64,000 bases of DNA from Pseudomonas lini (GCF_001042905.1 NZ_JYLB01000002.1:1-64000); one strand, 5' to 3'. Shown: positions 1 through 9,271, counted from the first letter of the stretch. A program made the numbers and translations. The notes: generated by a model from the letters alone, not told the origin.

Positions 1-82
1 CTACGACGTTGATAGGTTGGGTGTGTAAGCGCTGTGAGGCGTTGAGCTAACCAATACTAATTGCCCGTGAGGCTTGACCATA
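1..82 (+). rRNA. rrl: 23S ribosomal RNA, 3' end (partial)
   Basis: The first ~80 bases match the conserved 3' end of gammaproteobacterial 23S rRNA, ending in the GAGGCTTGACCAT-type terminus. The gene enters from the left edge, so only its last helix is present. The 5S gene follows after a spacer of about 165 bases, as in a normal 23S-5S arrangement. The exact 3' end is estimated from the family, not measured. Confidence 0.9.
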
Positions 83-248
83 TAACACCCAAGCAATTTG
101 CTGACCCTTCTTTATAAATAAAAAGGGACACCAGATTGCGGTGTGTGAAGACGAAACGAACCGAAAGTTCGAGTAAAAACACACAAACTATCACATACCC
201 ATTCGCTGGAGCGTAAGCCGCAAGGCAAACGACCTGGCTACCGAATTT

Positions 249-363
249 CTTGACGACCATAGAGCATTGGAACCACCTGATCCCATCCCGAACTCAGCAG
301 TGAAACGATGCATCGCCGATGGTAGTGTGGGGTTTCCCCATGTGAGAGTAGGTCATCGTCAAG
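249..363 (+). rRNA. rrf: 5S ribosomal RNA
   Basis: The sequence from CTTGACGACCATAGAGC to GGTCATCGTCAAG is a typical Pseudomonas 5S rRNA. Its two ends pair as the terminal stem (CTTGACGA with TCGTCAAG), and the conserved CCGAACTCAG and GTGAAACGA loop sequences are present. It is the last gene of the rRNA operon. No tRNA follows it, and a terminator begins about 12 bases downstream. Confidence 0.97.
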
Positions 364-374
364 ATTAAATTCCG

Positions 375-412
375 AAACCCCTATCTGCGTATGCAGGTAG
401 GGGTTTTGTTTT
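375..412 (+). terminator. Rho-independent terminator of the rRNA operon
   Basis: AAACCCCTA pairs with TAGGGGTTT and TCTGC with GCAG across a short GTAT loop, followed by a T-rich tract. It lies just after 5S and is oriented to end the rRNA operon. Confidence 0.9.
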
Positions 413-619
413 GTCCGCAGGAAAGTTCGTACAGCAATATCGGACCGCTCCGGTCTGATTGCGATGTTGCCCCGTCAGTGTTTATCGATACTGATTGCCA
501 AGGCGCGGCATACCGTGGAACCACCGATTGCGATGGAGGGGTTTGCGTTGCACTTGGCTTGGCATAAGTGGCGGGATGACGACCGGAAGACTTCCATCCT
601 CCGTATCATCACCCTGAAA

Positions 620-883
620 TCAAGGCACCAACTGGCTGTCCGCTCTCAAGACCCCGGTCTCACCATTGGCCACGAGCCAACGAAACAGCTCGGCCACAGA
701 CACCGTATGGCTGCGCTCTATCCAGCGCACCAACGCCGGGCCGTAGTGTTCGGTGTAGCGGGTGAGTACCAGTTGGCGACAGTCCGCTGACAAACGCAGG
801 GTAATTTCCCGACAGTGCAGATTGGCCGAGTCGTCCCGGATCACCCGTTGCTGCAAAATCAAGCTATTGCTTTCAGAACCCAT
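620..883 (-). CDS. Small conserved protein overlapping mlaA (87 aa)
   Basis: I do not recognise a domain. The reading frame is longer upstream, but the ATG at 883 is chosen because AGGAG lies ten bases before it and it overlaps the end of mlaA by 11 bases, as expected for translational coupling. The product begins MGSESNS, is rich in Arg and Leu, and has no signal peptide or membrane segment, so it is probably cytoplasmic. Co-transcription with the phospholipid-trafficking lipoprotein gene mlaA is inferred. Pseudomonads commonly carry a small hypothetical gene beside vacJ/mlaA, which supports it being real. Confidence 0.7.
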   Translation of the reverse strand: MGSESNSLILQQRVIRDDSANLHCREITLRLSADCRQLVLTRYTEHYGPALVRWIERSHTVSVAELFRWLVANGETGVLRADSQLVP

Positions 884-1664
884 CGGCCGGTGCTCCTGTG
901 CATTGAGAGGTGGTGTTCTCTGGCGAGCCTTGTTTGCCATCGGCCACGTAAGCAGCACGATGCTCGGCCACCACATTGCGCAACGCACTGTAGTAGTCCG
1001 GCAGTTTTTGCAGGCTATCGGTCAGCGGTAAGGCTTCTGCCCGACCATCGACGATGCCACCGACAGTGCTGATAGTGGACAGCGTCTCCACGGTATCGCT
1101 ATTGCTGCCGAATGGATCGACCACAAAGCCGAGCACGCGGCCGGCGGCGTCGCGACTGTTGGAGGTCCCGAGCAATGGCAGCTCGATGATCGGACCGTTG
1201 CCGATGCCCCACACGCCGAAGGTCTGGCCGAAGTCCGAGTCGTGGCGCGGGATACCGGCCATGCCGGAGACGTCGATCAAGCCCACCACACCTACCGTGG
1301 TGTTGAGCGCGAAACGTCCCAGGGTATTGACCGAGCGCATCGGGTTGCCTTGCAGCAGGTCATTAATAAAGACCTTGGGCTCACCGAAGTTCGCCACAAA
1401 GTTATGCACACCGGTCTGGAAAAAGTCCGGCGTGTAGCGGTAGCCGCGCGCGACCGGCGCCAATGCGTAATCATCAACCACCCGGTTAAACGCGAAGACT
1501 CCGCGATTGAACGGTTCCGCCGGGTCGTACACTGAATAAGTGATATCGGCGCAGGCCACGTCGGTGGTGGACGGCGGCTGGTTGCTGCAACCCGTAAGTC
1601 CAGCAGCCAACACAGCAATTGAGGTGTTGCGGGCCAGCCAGGGAGCACACTTGAAAGGCAACAT
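873..1664 (-). CDS. mlaA: MlaA/VacJ-family outer-membrane lipoprotein
   Basis: The 263-aa product has a lipoprotein signal peptide with lipobox LTGC (Cys26). It is followed by the MlaA domain, with motifs DPAEPFNRGVFAFN, NFGEPKVFINDLLQG and FALNTTVGVVGLID, then HDSDFGQTFGVWG. MlaA is the outer-membrane part of the Mla pathway, which removes phospholipids from the outer leaflet and passes them to periplasmic MlaC. Length fits the family. The Shine-Dalgarno sequence is weak, but this is the only ATG that supplies the signal peptide. It is divergent from the response regulator gene at 1831, and a small gene overlaps its 3' end. Confidence 0.93.
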   Translation of the reverse strand: MLPFKCAPWLARNTSIAVLAAGLTGCSNQPPSTTDVACADITYSVYDPAEPFNRGVFAFNRVVDDYALAPVARGYRYTPDFFQTGVHNFVANFGEPKVFINDLLQGNPMRSVNTLGRFALNTTVGVVGLIDVSGMAGIPRHDSDFGQTFGVWGIGNGPIIELPLLGTSNSRDAAGRVLGFVVDPFGSNSDTVETLSTISTVGGIVDGRAEALPLTDSLQKLPDYYSALRNVVAEHRAAYVADGKQGSPENTTSQCTGAPADGF

Positions 1665-1830
1665 GGACGCAAGTCTCAGGAGGAATTCGCCGTGATGCTG
1701 AGCTCCAAGCCTTGCGCAAAGATGTCTGGTTTATTGCGGCGCTGACGCTTTATTGCAGAGTTGAAATATATGACGCGCGGCTGTGAATGGTTTTAGATGG
1801 CGGTTCCATTCGCCCCTTAAGTGACCTTCG

Positions 1831-2541
1831 GTGAACAGCCTTTTAATTGTGGACGACGACCTTGAAGTCCTTGATCTACTGAAAAAATTCTTCGTGCAGC
1901 ACGGCTACAGCGTCGAGGTCGCCACAGACGGCGCGTCGCTATGGACGGCCATAGAGCGCCAGGCGCCGGACCTGATCATTCTGGACGTGATGTTGCCCGG
2001 CGACAGCGGGCTGATCCTGTGTCAGCAACTGCGGATTCGACACGCAATACCGGTGATCATGCTGACCGCCATGGGCGAACTCAGTGATCGGGTGGTCGGC
2101 CTGGAACTCGGCGCCGATGATTATCTGACCAAACCCTTCGACGCCCGTGAACTGCTGGCCAGAGTGCGCGCCGTGCTGCGTCGCGTGGACGAGCGCCGTC
2201 CGGTATCGCAGGAACGGCCAAGGCCGCTGATCGACTTTGCCGACTGGCACCTGGACGTCACTCGCCGTGAGTTGCGCTCACCGGACAACGTGATGATCCC
2301 GCTGTCGGCCGGTGAGTTTGACTTGCTGCTGGTCTTCGTCGAACACCCCCAACGCATCCTCACCCGTGAGCAATTGCTGGACTTGGCGCGCGGGCATCGC
2401 CATGAGGCGTTCGACCGCAGCATCGATGTTCAGGTCAGCCGCCTGCGGCGCAAACTCGAGCCCGACACCAAGCGCCCGGAAATGATTCGCACCGTACGCA
2501 ATGGTGGTTACCTGTTCACCCCCAGCGTGACGCGGCGATGA
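1831..2541 (+). CDS. OmpR/PhoB-family response regulator
   Basis: The 236-aa protein starts at GTG. Residues 1-115 are a receiver domain with the acidic pair DDD at 8-10, phospho-acceptor Asp52 in LDVMLPG, and Lys of the TKPF motif. The C-terminal half is a winged-helix DNA-binding domain (typical LSAGEFDLL, RSIDVQVSRLRRKLE and VRNGGYLF motifs). It overlaps the next gene, a sensor kinase, by four bases (ATGA), so the two form one transcript and very likely a cognate pair. The signal and target genes cannot be told from sequence; the divergent mlaA may be a target, but that is speculation. Confidence 0.95.
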   Translation: MNSLLIVDDDLEVLDLLKKFFVQHGYSVEVATDGASLWTAIERQAPDLIILDVMLPGDSGLILCQQLRIRHAIPVIMLTAMGELSDRVVGLELGADDYLTKPFDARELLARVRAVLRRVDERRPVSQERPRPLIDFADWHLDVTRRELRSPDNVMIPLSAGEFDLLLVFVEHPQRILTREQLLDLARGHRHEAFDRSIDVQVSRLRRKLEPDTKRPEMIRTVRNGGYLFTPSVTRR

Positions 2542-3890
2542 GCTGGCTGAAGCGGATTCGCGCCCGAGACTGGCCGCAAGATACGGTTGCGCGCTGGATC
2601 GCGTTGACGATCATCCTGGCCATGCTCATTTCACTGGCGCTTAACGGGTTGTTTATCCAACTGGCCGGCGTGTGGGCGCGCCCGCCGCTGACCGAGATCG
2701 GTCTGCTGGAAAAAGCCGCGGCCATCGCCCGCCTCATCGAGGCCGCCCCGGCGCCACTGCGCAACCCATTGGCGCAAGCAGCCAACGAGAACGGCTTCAC
2801 TGTCACTTGGCACCCTGATCGGCACGATCTCAACCTGCCGAAAGTGGACGATCCGAAGTCTGACATCGGCTCAACCATCCTGCAGCCGATGCTCAGAGCC
2901 CCTGACCGGCGTATCGAAGCCTATGAACCGGCCGACTGGACGGAGCACACGGAAGACGCGCATTACGCGCTGCTGATCGAGCTATCGGATTCATCATGGC
3001 TGATGTTCTCCGCGTCCTCGCGCAGTTGGGGGCTCGACGAAGCGCCACGCTACCTGATCGTGATCCTGCTAGTGCTGATCTCCACCGCACTGGTCGCGCT
3101 GATCGCCACCCGACGTCTCGCCACCCCTTTGCAGCGCTTCGCCGAAGGTGCCCGCCGCTTTGGCGTGGACTTCCGCGCACCGCCGATCGAACCGCTCGGC
3201 CCCCACGAAATCCGCCAGGCCATTCTCGCGTTCAACGCCATGCAGGCTCAGTTACAGCACTTCATCCGCGACCGTACGCAAATGCTCGCCGCCATCTCCC
3301 ACGACCTGCGCGCTCCTCTGACGCGGATGCGCTTACGTGGCGAATTCATCGAAGACAGCGAGCAACAGCAACGGCTGTTTCGTGACGTGGATGAAATGCA
3401 GGCAATGATCAACTCGGCGCTGGAGTTCTTTCGTGATGATGCGCGGCTTGAACCGGCGACCCAGTTTGATCTGGCGGAACTGCTGCAAACGTTGCTTGAT
3501 GATTACCGGGATCAGGGAGTCGACATTACGTTCAGCGGGCCGCTGCGGTTGGTGTACTTCGGGCGTCCGTTGGGGCTTAAACGGGTGATGACCAACTTGC
3601 TCGACAACGCTATCAAGTACGGCAGTGAGCAGGGGATTGAACTGATCCCGAGCGCTGGCCAAGTGCGGATCAAAGTACTGGATCGTGGGCCGGGCATTCC
3701 AGATGCCTGCCTTGAGCAAGTGTTTGTGCCGTTCTTCCGGATGGAAGGCTCGCGCAACAAAAGCACTGGGGGTGTGGGTTTGGGGTTATCGGCGGCGCGG
3801 GCGATTGTGCTGGAGCACGGAGGCGAGCTGACACTGCGTAATCGGTCGATGGGCGGGTTGGAAGCGTTGGTGGTGTTGCCGGTGCATTAG
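2538..3890 (+). CDS. Membrane sensor histidine kinase (EnvZ-like architecture)
   Basis: The 450-aa kinase has a first membrane segment near residues 20-42, a periplasmic loop to about 170, and a second segment at 172-191. A HAMP linker follows, then the dimerisation helix with phospho-acceptor His255 in AAISHDLRAPLTRMR. The ATP-binding domain shows N box NLLDNAIKYG, G1 DRGPGIPD and G2 GGVGLGLSAARAI. The start overlaps the response regulator stop (ATGA). The periplasmic domain carries no motif I recognise, so the stimulus is unknown. Confidence 0.94.
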   Translation: MSWLKRIRARDWPQDTVARWIALTIILAMLISLALNGLFIQLAGVWARPPLTEIGLLEKAAAIARLIEAAPAPLRNPLAQAANENGFTVTWHPDRHDLNLPKVDDPKSDIGSTILQPMLRAPDRRIEAYEPADWTEHTEDAHYALLIELSDSSWLMFSASSRSWGLDEAPRYLIVILLVLISTALVALIATRRLATPLQRFAEGARRFGVDFRAPPIEPLGPHEIRQAILAFNAMQAQLQHFIRDRTQMLAAISHDLRAPLTRMRLRGEFIEDSEQQQRLFRDVDEMQAMINSALEFFRDDARLEPATQFDLAELLQTLLDDYRDQGVDITFSGPLRLVYFGRPLGLKRVMTNLLDNAIKYGSEQGIELIPSAGQVRIKVLDRGPGIPDACLEQVFVPFFRMEGSRNKSTGGVGLGLSAARAIVLEHGGELTLRNRSMGGLEALVVLPVH

Positions 3891-3922
3891 TCCCGAAAGA
3901 CTCGCCTCGAAATGATCAAAAA

Positions 3923-4018
3923 ACTGTGGCGATGGAGCTTGCTCCCGCTGGGTCGCGAAGCGGCCCCAAAGAAAGGGCTACTGCGCAGTCCAACGGGAGC
4001 AAGCTCCCTCGCCACAGT
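3923..4018. repeat. REP-type inverted repeat (GGAGCTTGCTCCC family)
   Basis: Two inward-facing palindromic units, ACTGTGGCGATGGAGC and its reverse complement near 4003-4018, form a long hairpin with a short variable centre. It lies between the convergent kinase gene and the formate dehydrogenase operon. The same arm design (GTGGCGA...GGCTTGC) recurs at 26046, 31454 and 63363. Confidence 0.85.
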
Positions 4019-4065
4019 TTCAGCCAACAGGCCAAGGGGCAATCCTCCCCAAGGATCGTGTAAAC

Positions 4066-4287
4066 CTAAGCCTCCCAGCCCGCCCCACTGACCGCAGCCT
4101 GCGCCAGTGGGTGCATATCCGCCCCTTGATGCGCCGTCTGCCAGGCCAGCAACTCCTTGCGCATGCCGGGCGTCCAGTACATCTGCAGGTGATTACGCAC
4201 GCCGAGCACGGCCTGTTGCTGATCCGGTTCGCTGGCGAAGTACTGGGCGATCTGGTTGGCCATTTTGATCAGATTTTCAGTACTCAT
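4066..4287 (-). CDS. fdsD: NAD-dependent formate dehydrogenase delta subunit
   Basis: The 73-aa protein begins MSTENLIKMANQIAQYF and contains NHLQMYWTPGMRKEL, the pattern of the FdsD family. FdsD is a small non-catalytic subunit needed for assembly or activity of soluble molybdenum formate dehydrogenase. Its start overlaps the 3' end of fdsA by four bases. In the Cupriavidus and Rhodobacter operons a sulfurtransferase/chaperone gene (fdsC, FdhD family) sits between fdsA and fdsD; here it is absent, so FdhD function must be encoded elsewhere. Confidence 0.88.
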   Translation of the reverse strand: MSTENLIKMANQIAQYFASEPDQQQAVLGVRNHLQMYWTPGMRKELLAWQTAHQGADMHPLAQAAVSGAGWEA

Positions 4288-7166
4288 CGGCGTACCTCGG
4301 CTTTAGAGCCACGCGCCTGGCGGCGTTCGTCGAGCAGACGTTGTTGTTCGTCGCTGAATGCCTGATAGCGTTTTTGCCACTCGGAAGGGTGGTAGACGCG
4401 GCTGACTTCCACGGCGGTAACCTTGTACTCCGGACAGTTGGTGGCCCAGTCGGAGTTGTCGGTGGTGATGACGTTGGCCCCCGATTCAGGGAAGTGGAAG
4501 GTGGTGTACACCACGCCTGGGGCTACCCGTTCGGTGATCCGCGCACGCAGTACGGTCTGTCCGGCGCGGCTGCCAATGCCGACCCAGTCATCTTCGTTGA
4601 TGCCACGGCTCTCGGCGTCGGTCGGGTGGATTTCCAGGCGGTCTTCGTGGTGCCAGGCGACGTTGTCTGTCCGCCGAGTCTGGGCGCCGACGTTGTACTG
4701 GCTGAGGATGCGCCCGGTGGTCAGCAGAAGGGGATAACGACTGTTGACCTTTTCCTCGGTGGGCACGTAGCCGGTGAGCATGAAGCGCCCCTTGCCGCGC
4801 ACGAACTCCTCGATGTGCATGGTCGGCGTGCCGTCCGGTGCCGCGGCGTTGCACGGCCATTGCAGGCTGCCGTGGCGATCCAGCTCTGTGTAGCTGACAT
4901 TGGTGAAGGTCGGCGTCAGGCTGGCGATTTCATCCATGATTTCTGACGGGTGCTGGTAACTCATTGGGTAACCCAAGGCGTTGGCCAAGGCCACTGTACC
5001 TTCCCAGTCGGCCTTGCCACCCAGAGGTTCCATGACCTTGCGCACTCGGGAGATGCGCCGTTCGGCGTTGGTGAAGGTGCCGTCTTTTTCCAGGAACGAG
5101 GCGCCTGGCAGGAACACGTGGGCGAACTTCGCGGTTTCGTTGAGGAAAATGTCCTGCACCACCACGCATTCCATGGCCGACAGCGCCGCGGTGACGTGCT
5201 GGGTATTCGGATCGCTCTGGGCGATGTCTTCGCCCTGGCAATACAGGCCCTTGAAGCTACCGGCCAACGCAGACTCAAACATGTTGGGGATGCGCAGGCC
5301 CGGGTCGGGTTGCAGGGTGACGTTCCAGGCCTGTTCGAACTGCGCCCGTACCACTTCGTTGGAGATGTGCCGGTAGCCGGGCAGTTCGTGGGGGAAGGAG
5401 CCCATGTCGCAGGAACCCTGAACGTTGTTCTGCCCACGCAGCGGATTCACCCCAACGCCTTCGCGGCCGATGTTGCCAGTGGCCATGGCCAGGTTGGCAA
5501 TGCCCATGACCGCGGTGCTGCCTTGGCTGTGCTCGGTGACGCCCAGGCCGTAGTAAATCGCTGCATTGCCGCCGGTGGCATACAGACGGGCGGCGGCACG
5601 GATGTCGGCAGCGGCGACGCCGCAGATGGGGCCAAGGATTTCCGGCGAGTTTTCCGCGCGGCTGACAAACTCGCTCCAGCGGGCGAAATCGCTGCCCTCG
5701 CAACGGGCGTCGATAAAGGCCTGGTTGAGCAAGCCTTCGGTGACGATGACGTGGGCCAAGGCGTTGAGCATGGCGACGTTGGTGCCCGGGCGCAGGGCCA
5801 GGTGCAGTTCGGCGCGGGCATGCACCGAGTCCACCAGATCAATGCGCCGTGGATCGATGACGATCAGTCGCGCGCCTTCACGCAAGCGGCGTTTGAGCTG
5901 GGAGGCGAACACAGGGTGGGCATCGCTCGGGTTGGCGCCCATCACTAGGATCACGTCGGCCTGCATCACCGAGTCGAAACTCTGGGTGCCGGCGGACTCG
6001 CCCAGGGTTTGTTTCAGGCCATAGCCGGTCGGTGAGTGGCAGACCCGCGCACAAGTGTCGACGTTGTTGTTGCCGAAGGCGGCGCGCACCAGTTTTTGCA
6101 CCAGGTAGGTTTCTTCGTTGGTGCAGCGGCTGGAGGTGATGCCACCAATGGAGTCGCGGCCGTACTTTTGCTGCAGTCGGCGGAATTCGCTGGCGGCGTA
6201 GGTCACCGCTTCATCCCAGCTGACTTCCTGCCAAGGGTCGTTGATGTGCTTGCGGATCATCGGCTTGGTGATGCGATCCGGGTGGGTGGCGTAACCCCAG
6301 GCAAAGCGCCCTTTGACGCAGGAGTGGCCGTGGTTGGCCTGGCCGTTCTTGTCTGGAACCATGCGCACCAGTTGGTCGCCTTTCATCTCGGCGCGGAACG
6401 AGCAGCCCACGCCGCAATAGGCACACGTGGTGATCACGCTGCGTTCGGGCTGACCCAGTTCGACCACGCTTTTTTCCATCAGGGTCGCGGTAGGGCAGGC
6501 TTGCACACAGGCGCCGCAGGACACGCATTCGGAGTCGAGGAAGTTATCGCCACCGGCGGCCGCGACCCGGGATTCGAAACCGCGCCCGGTAATGGTCAGG
6601 GCGAAGGTGCCTTGGGTTTCTTCGCAGGCGCGCACGCAGCGGTTGCAGACGATGCACTTGCTCGGGTCGTAATCGAAGTAGGGGTTGGAGGTGTCCTTCT
6701 GGTCCGCCAGATGATTCTCACCTTCATAGCCATAACGCACTTCCCGCAGGCCAACCTGGCCGGCGACGGTTTGCAGCTCGCAGTTGCCGTTGGCCGAGCA
6801 GGTCAGGCAGTCCAGCGGGTGATCGGAGATGTACAGCTCCATGACGTTGCGGCGCAGGGTGGCGAGCTTCGGCGTCTGGGTGTGCACGCTCATGCCTTCG
6901 CTGACCGGCGTGGTGCAGGACGCGGGATAGCCGCGCATGCCATCGATCTCCACCAGGCACATGCGGCAGGAGCCGAAGGCTTCCAGGCTGTCGGTGGCAC
7001 ACAGTTTGGGAATAGTGGTGCCCAGCAGCGCGGCGGCGCGCATCACCGAGGTGCCTTCGGGCACGCTGATGCTGCGGCCGTCGATGTTCACGGTGACCTG
7101 CACCTGACTTTCGCGGGCCGGCGTGCCTAAATCGATATCTGTATTCGGGTCGAAAAGAGTGATCAT
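4284..7166 (-). CDS. fdsA: NAD-dependent formate dehydrogenase alpha subunit (Mo-bis-MGD)
   Basis: The 960-aa catalytic subunit oxidises formate to CO2. It starts at the ATG at 7166 (MITLFDPN), four bases inside fdsB; the frame is open further upstream but no family sequence lies there. Residues 20-100 are a [2Fe-2S] ferredoxin domain (Cys56, 67, 70, 84). Next come a NuoG-like HPLDCLTCSANGNC motif, two [4Fe-4S] sets (CIVCNRCVRAC, CVSCGACVQAC), and CAYCGVGC of the molybdopterin domain. The Mo ligand is Cys376 in ARVCHSPTGYG, so this is a cysteine, not a selenocysteine, enzyme. The C-terminal molybdopterin dinucleotide-binding domain is intact. Confidence 0.96.
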   Translation of the reverse strand: MITLFDPNTDIDLGTPARESQVQVTVNIDGRSISVPEGTSVMRAAALLGTTIPKLCATDSLEAFGSCRMCLVEIDGMRGYPASCTTPVSEGMSVHTQTPKLATLRRNVMELYISDHPLDCLTCSANGNCELQTVAGQVGLREVRYGYEGENHLADQKDTSNPYFDYDPSKCIVCNRCVRACEETQGTFALTITGRGFESRVAAAGGDNFLDSECVSCGACVQACPTATLMEKSVVELGQPERSVITTCAYCGVGCSFRAEMKGDQLVRMVPDKNGQANHGHSCVKGRFAWGYATHPDRITKPMIRKHINDPWQEVSWDEAVTYAASEFRRLQQKYGRDSIGGITSSRCTNEETYLVQKLVRAAFGNNNVDTCARVCHSPTGYGLKQTLGESAGTQSFDSVMQADVILVMGANPSDAHPVFASQLKRRLREGARLIVIDPRRIDLVDSVHARAELHLALRPGTNVAMLNALAHVIVTEGLLNQAFIDARCEGSDFARWSEFVSRAENSPEILGPICGVAAADIRAAARLYATGGNAAIYYGLGVTEHSQGSTAVMGIANLAMATGNIGREGVGVNPLRGQNNVQGSCDMGSFPHELPGYRHISNEVVRAQFEQAWNVTLQPDPGLRIPNMFESALAGSFKGLYCQGEDIAQSDPNTQHVTAALSAMECVVVQDIFLNETAKFAHVFLPGASFLEKDGTFTNAERRISRVRKVMEPLGGKADWEGTVALANALGYPMSYQHPSEIMDEIASLTPTFTNVSYTELDRHGSLQWPCNAAAPDGTPTMHIEEFVRGKGRFMLTGYVPTEEKVNSRYPLLLTTGRILSQYNVGAQTRRTDNVAWHHEDRLEIHPTDAESRGINEDDWVGIGSRAGQTVLRARITERVAPGVVYTTFHFPESGANVITTDNSDWATNCPEYKVTAVEVSRVYHPSEWQKRYQAFSDEQQRLLDERRQARGSKAEVRR

Positions 7167-8725
7167 TGGTCGGCCTCCGAGGACTGCAGACCGAAGTCGG
7201 CGGGGAAGTACTTGAGGGCGCTGACCACCGGATAGGAGGTCATGCCGCCCAAGGCGCACAGCGAACCGTATTGCAGGGTGTCGCACAGGTCCTTGAGGAT
7301 GATCACCTGCTCATCGCGACTGTTCTGGTCCGGCGCAGCCAGCAGGCGGTCGATCACCTCCACACCCCGGGTCGAGCCGATGCGGCATGGGGTGCATTTT
7401 CCACAGGATTCCTCGGCACAGAACTGCATGGCGAAGCGCGCCATGTGGGCCATGTCCAGGGTGTCGTCAGCCACCACCACACCACCGTGACCGAGCATGG
7501 CGCCGATGGCGGCGAAGGCTTCGTAATCCAGCGGCGTGTCGAATTGCGACGGCGGAACCCAAGCGCCGAGCGGACCGCCGACTTGCGCAGCTTTCAGCGG
7601 TCGGCCACTCGCGGTGCCACCGCCGTAGTCTTCCACCAGTTCGCGCAGGGTCAGGCCAAAGGCCCGCTCCACCAGACCGCCGTGACGAATATTGCCCGCC
7701 AGTTGGAAGGGCATGGTTCCCAGGGAGCGGCCCATGCCGTAATCGCGATAGAACTGCGCGCCCTTGGCCAGAATCAGCGGCACCGAGGCTAGGGTCAGCA
7801 CGTTGTGCACCAGGGTCGGCAAGCCGAACAGACCCTGCAAGGCGGGGATCGGCGGCTTGGCGCGAACGATCCCGCGCTTGCCTTCGAGAGAGTCCAGCAG
7901 CGCGGTTTCCTCACCGCAGATATAAGCGCCGGCACCGACTCGCACTTCCATGTCGAAGGCCAGACCGCTGCCGCCGACATCGGCGCCGAGGTAACCGGCG
8001 GCCCGGGCGATGTCCAGCGCCGCACGCAGTGTCGCCACGGCCGCCGGGTATTCCGAGCGCACATAGATGTAGCCGTAAGTCGCTCCAACGCACAGACCGG
8101 CAATCGCCATGCCTTCGATCAGCAGGAAGGGGTCACCTTCCATCAACATGCGATCGGCAAAAGTGCCGGAGTCGCCTTCGTCGGCGTTGCACACAATGTA
8201 TTTCTGCGCAGCCTGGGTGGCGCGCACCGTGCGCCATTTGATCCCGGCCGGGAAGGCCGCGCCGCCACGGCCACGCAGGCCTGAATCGAATACTTCCGTT
8301 GCGGTCTGTTCGCCACCGATGGTGACGGCTCTTTTCAAACCCTCGAAACCGCCATGATCCAGGTAATCGTCGAGGTACAACGGCCGGGTGATGCCGGCGC
8401 GGGCAAACAGCAGGCGTTGTTGCGTCTTCAGATAGGGCAACTCTTCCACCAGGCCCAAGGCCAGTGGATGAGAATACGGGTCGCCTTTCAAGGCTTCGAG
8501 CACTGACGGTACATCGGTAGCGGTCAGCGGGCCGAAGCCGATACGGCCTTGCGGGCTGTCCACTTCCAGCAGCGGTTCCAGCCAGTAGAGACCACGCGAG
8601 CTGGTGCGGTTTATCTCCAGAGGCACAACGTGTCCGCGGGCATGGGTGATAAGGGCTACCACAACCTCTTCGGCACCCACGGCACGGGCTAGCGAATCAC
8701 TGGACAGATAGAAAGCCGGCATCAT
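7163..8725 (-). CDS. fdsB: NAD-dependent formate dehydrogenase beta subunit (NADH/FMN)
   Basis: This is the NuoF-like diaphorase subunit that passes electrons from the alpha subunit to NAD+. It shows the FMN/NADH-binding glycine-rich region GLRGRGGAAFPAGIKW, the CNADEGDSGTFADR motif, and a [4Fe-4S] motif ESCGKCTPCRIGSTRG near the C-terminus. Two adjacent ATGs (8725 and 8722) follow GGGAGGA. I give 8725, which overlaps the fdsG stop as ATGA; the product is 520 or 519 aa. It overlaps fdsA by four bases. Confidence 0.95.
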   Translation of the reverse strand: MMPAFYLSSDSLARAVGAEEVVVALITHARGHVVPLEINRTSSRGLYWLEPLLEVDSPQGRIGFGPLTATDVPSVLEALKGDPYSHPLALGLVEELPYLKTQQRLLFARAGITRPLYLDDYLDHGGFEGLKRAVTIGGEQTATEVFDSGLRGRGGAAFPAGIKWRTVRATQAAQKYIVCNADEGDSGTFADRMLMEGDPFLLIEGMAIAGLCVGATYGYIYVRSEYPAAVATLRAALDIARAAGYLGADVGGSGLAFDMEVRVGAGAYICGEETALLDSLEGKRGIVRAKPPIPALQGLFGLPTLVHNVLTLASVPLILAKGAQFYRDYGMGRSLGTMPFQLAGNIRHGGLVERAFGLTLRELVEDYGGGTASGRPLKAAQVGGPLGAWVPPSQFDTPLDYEAFAAIGAMLGHGGVVVADDTLDMAHMARFAMQFCAEESCGKCTPCRIGSTRGVEVIDRLLAAPDQNSRDEQVIILKDLCDTLQYGSLCALGGMTSYPVVSALKYFPADFGLQSSEADQ

Positions 8726-9198
8726 GCGTCCTCCCGGCAAGCGTCAAGCAGGGCATCCAGACGCTCGGCGCTGAGCCGCGCATGCACCTGACCATCCAGT
8801 TCCAGAGCAGGCGAGCAGGCACAGGCGCCGAGGCAATACACCGGGCGCAGACTGATATTGCCGTCGGCGCTGCTACCGTGGTCGTCCAGTTGCAGACGTT
8901 CGCGCAATTGTGCCGCGAGCTGCTCGGCGCCGCGGCTCTGGCAGGACTCGGCCCGGCACAGACGCAGAATATGCCGGGCCGGGGGCGCGGTGCGGAAGTC
9001 ATGGTAGAAGCTGATCACCCCGCGAACCTCGGCCTGACTCAGGTTGAGGGCATGGGCAATCTCGGGGATGGCGGCATCGGGGATGTAACCGATGCCCTCC
9101 TGAATCTCATGAAGGATGGGCAACAGTGCGCCGGGGGAGCGTTTGTGACGCTCCAGCAGGCTGTTGACCATAGGCAGGTGCAACATCTCATCAGGCAT
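8722..9198 (-). CDS. fdsG: NAD-dependent formate dehydrogenase gamma subunit
   Basis: The 158-aa NuoE-like [2Fe-2S] subunit contains the helical region SLLERHKRSPGALLPILHE, the cysteine motif CRAESCQSRG, and the second pair in VYCLGACACSPA. It works with FdsB in electron transfer to NAD+. The ATG at 9198 is preceded by GAGGA eight bases upstream; the frame extends to 9270, but the added residues do not look like the family. First gene of fdsGBAD, so the operon promoter should lie between 9199 and about 9500. Confidence 0.94.
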   Translation of the reverse strand: MPDEMLHLPMVNSLLERHKRSPGALLPILHEIQEGIGYIPDAAIPEIAHALNLSQAEVRGVISFYHDFRTAPPARHILRLCRAESCQSRGAEQLAAQLRERLQLDDHGSSADGNISLRPVYCLGACACSPALELDGQVHARLSAERLDALLDACREDA

Positions 9199-9271
9199 AC
9201 AGCATTCCTCACGATCACGGACAAACCAGGCGGTTGTCAGTTGTCCGAAAGTGTCGGCTGCGGCAGTCACA

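Noticed and set aside
464..1437. Plus-strand ORFs opposite mlaA and its neighbour
   Set aside because: No signal, domain or start site; mlaA on the minus strand explains the region.
1692..1745. 17-codon ORF (GTG/ATG) with AGGAGG upstream, between mlaA and the response regulator gene
   Set aside because: The Shine-Dalgarno is good, but the peptide is tiny with no supporting conservation visible; could be chance or a leader peptide.
4950..7130. Long open frames opposite fdsA (4950-5948, 6036-7130)
   Set aside because: They are antisense shadows caused by GC-rich third positions; they have no ribosome binding sites and the opposite strand encodes an unambiguous enzyme.
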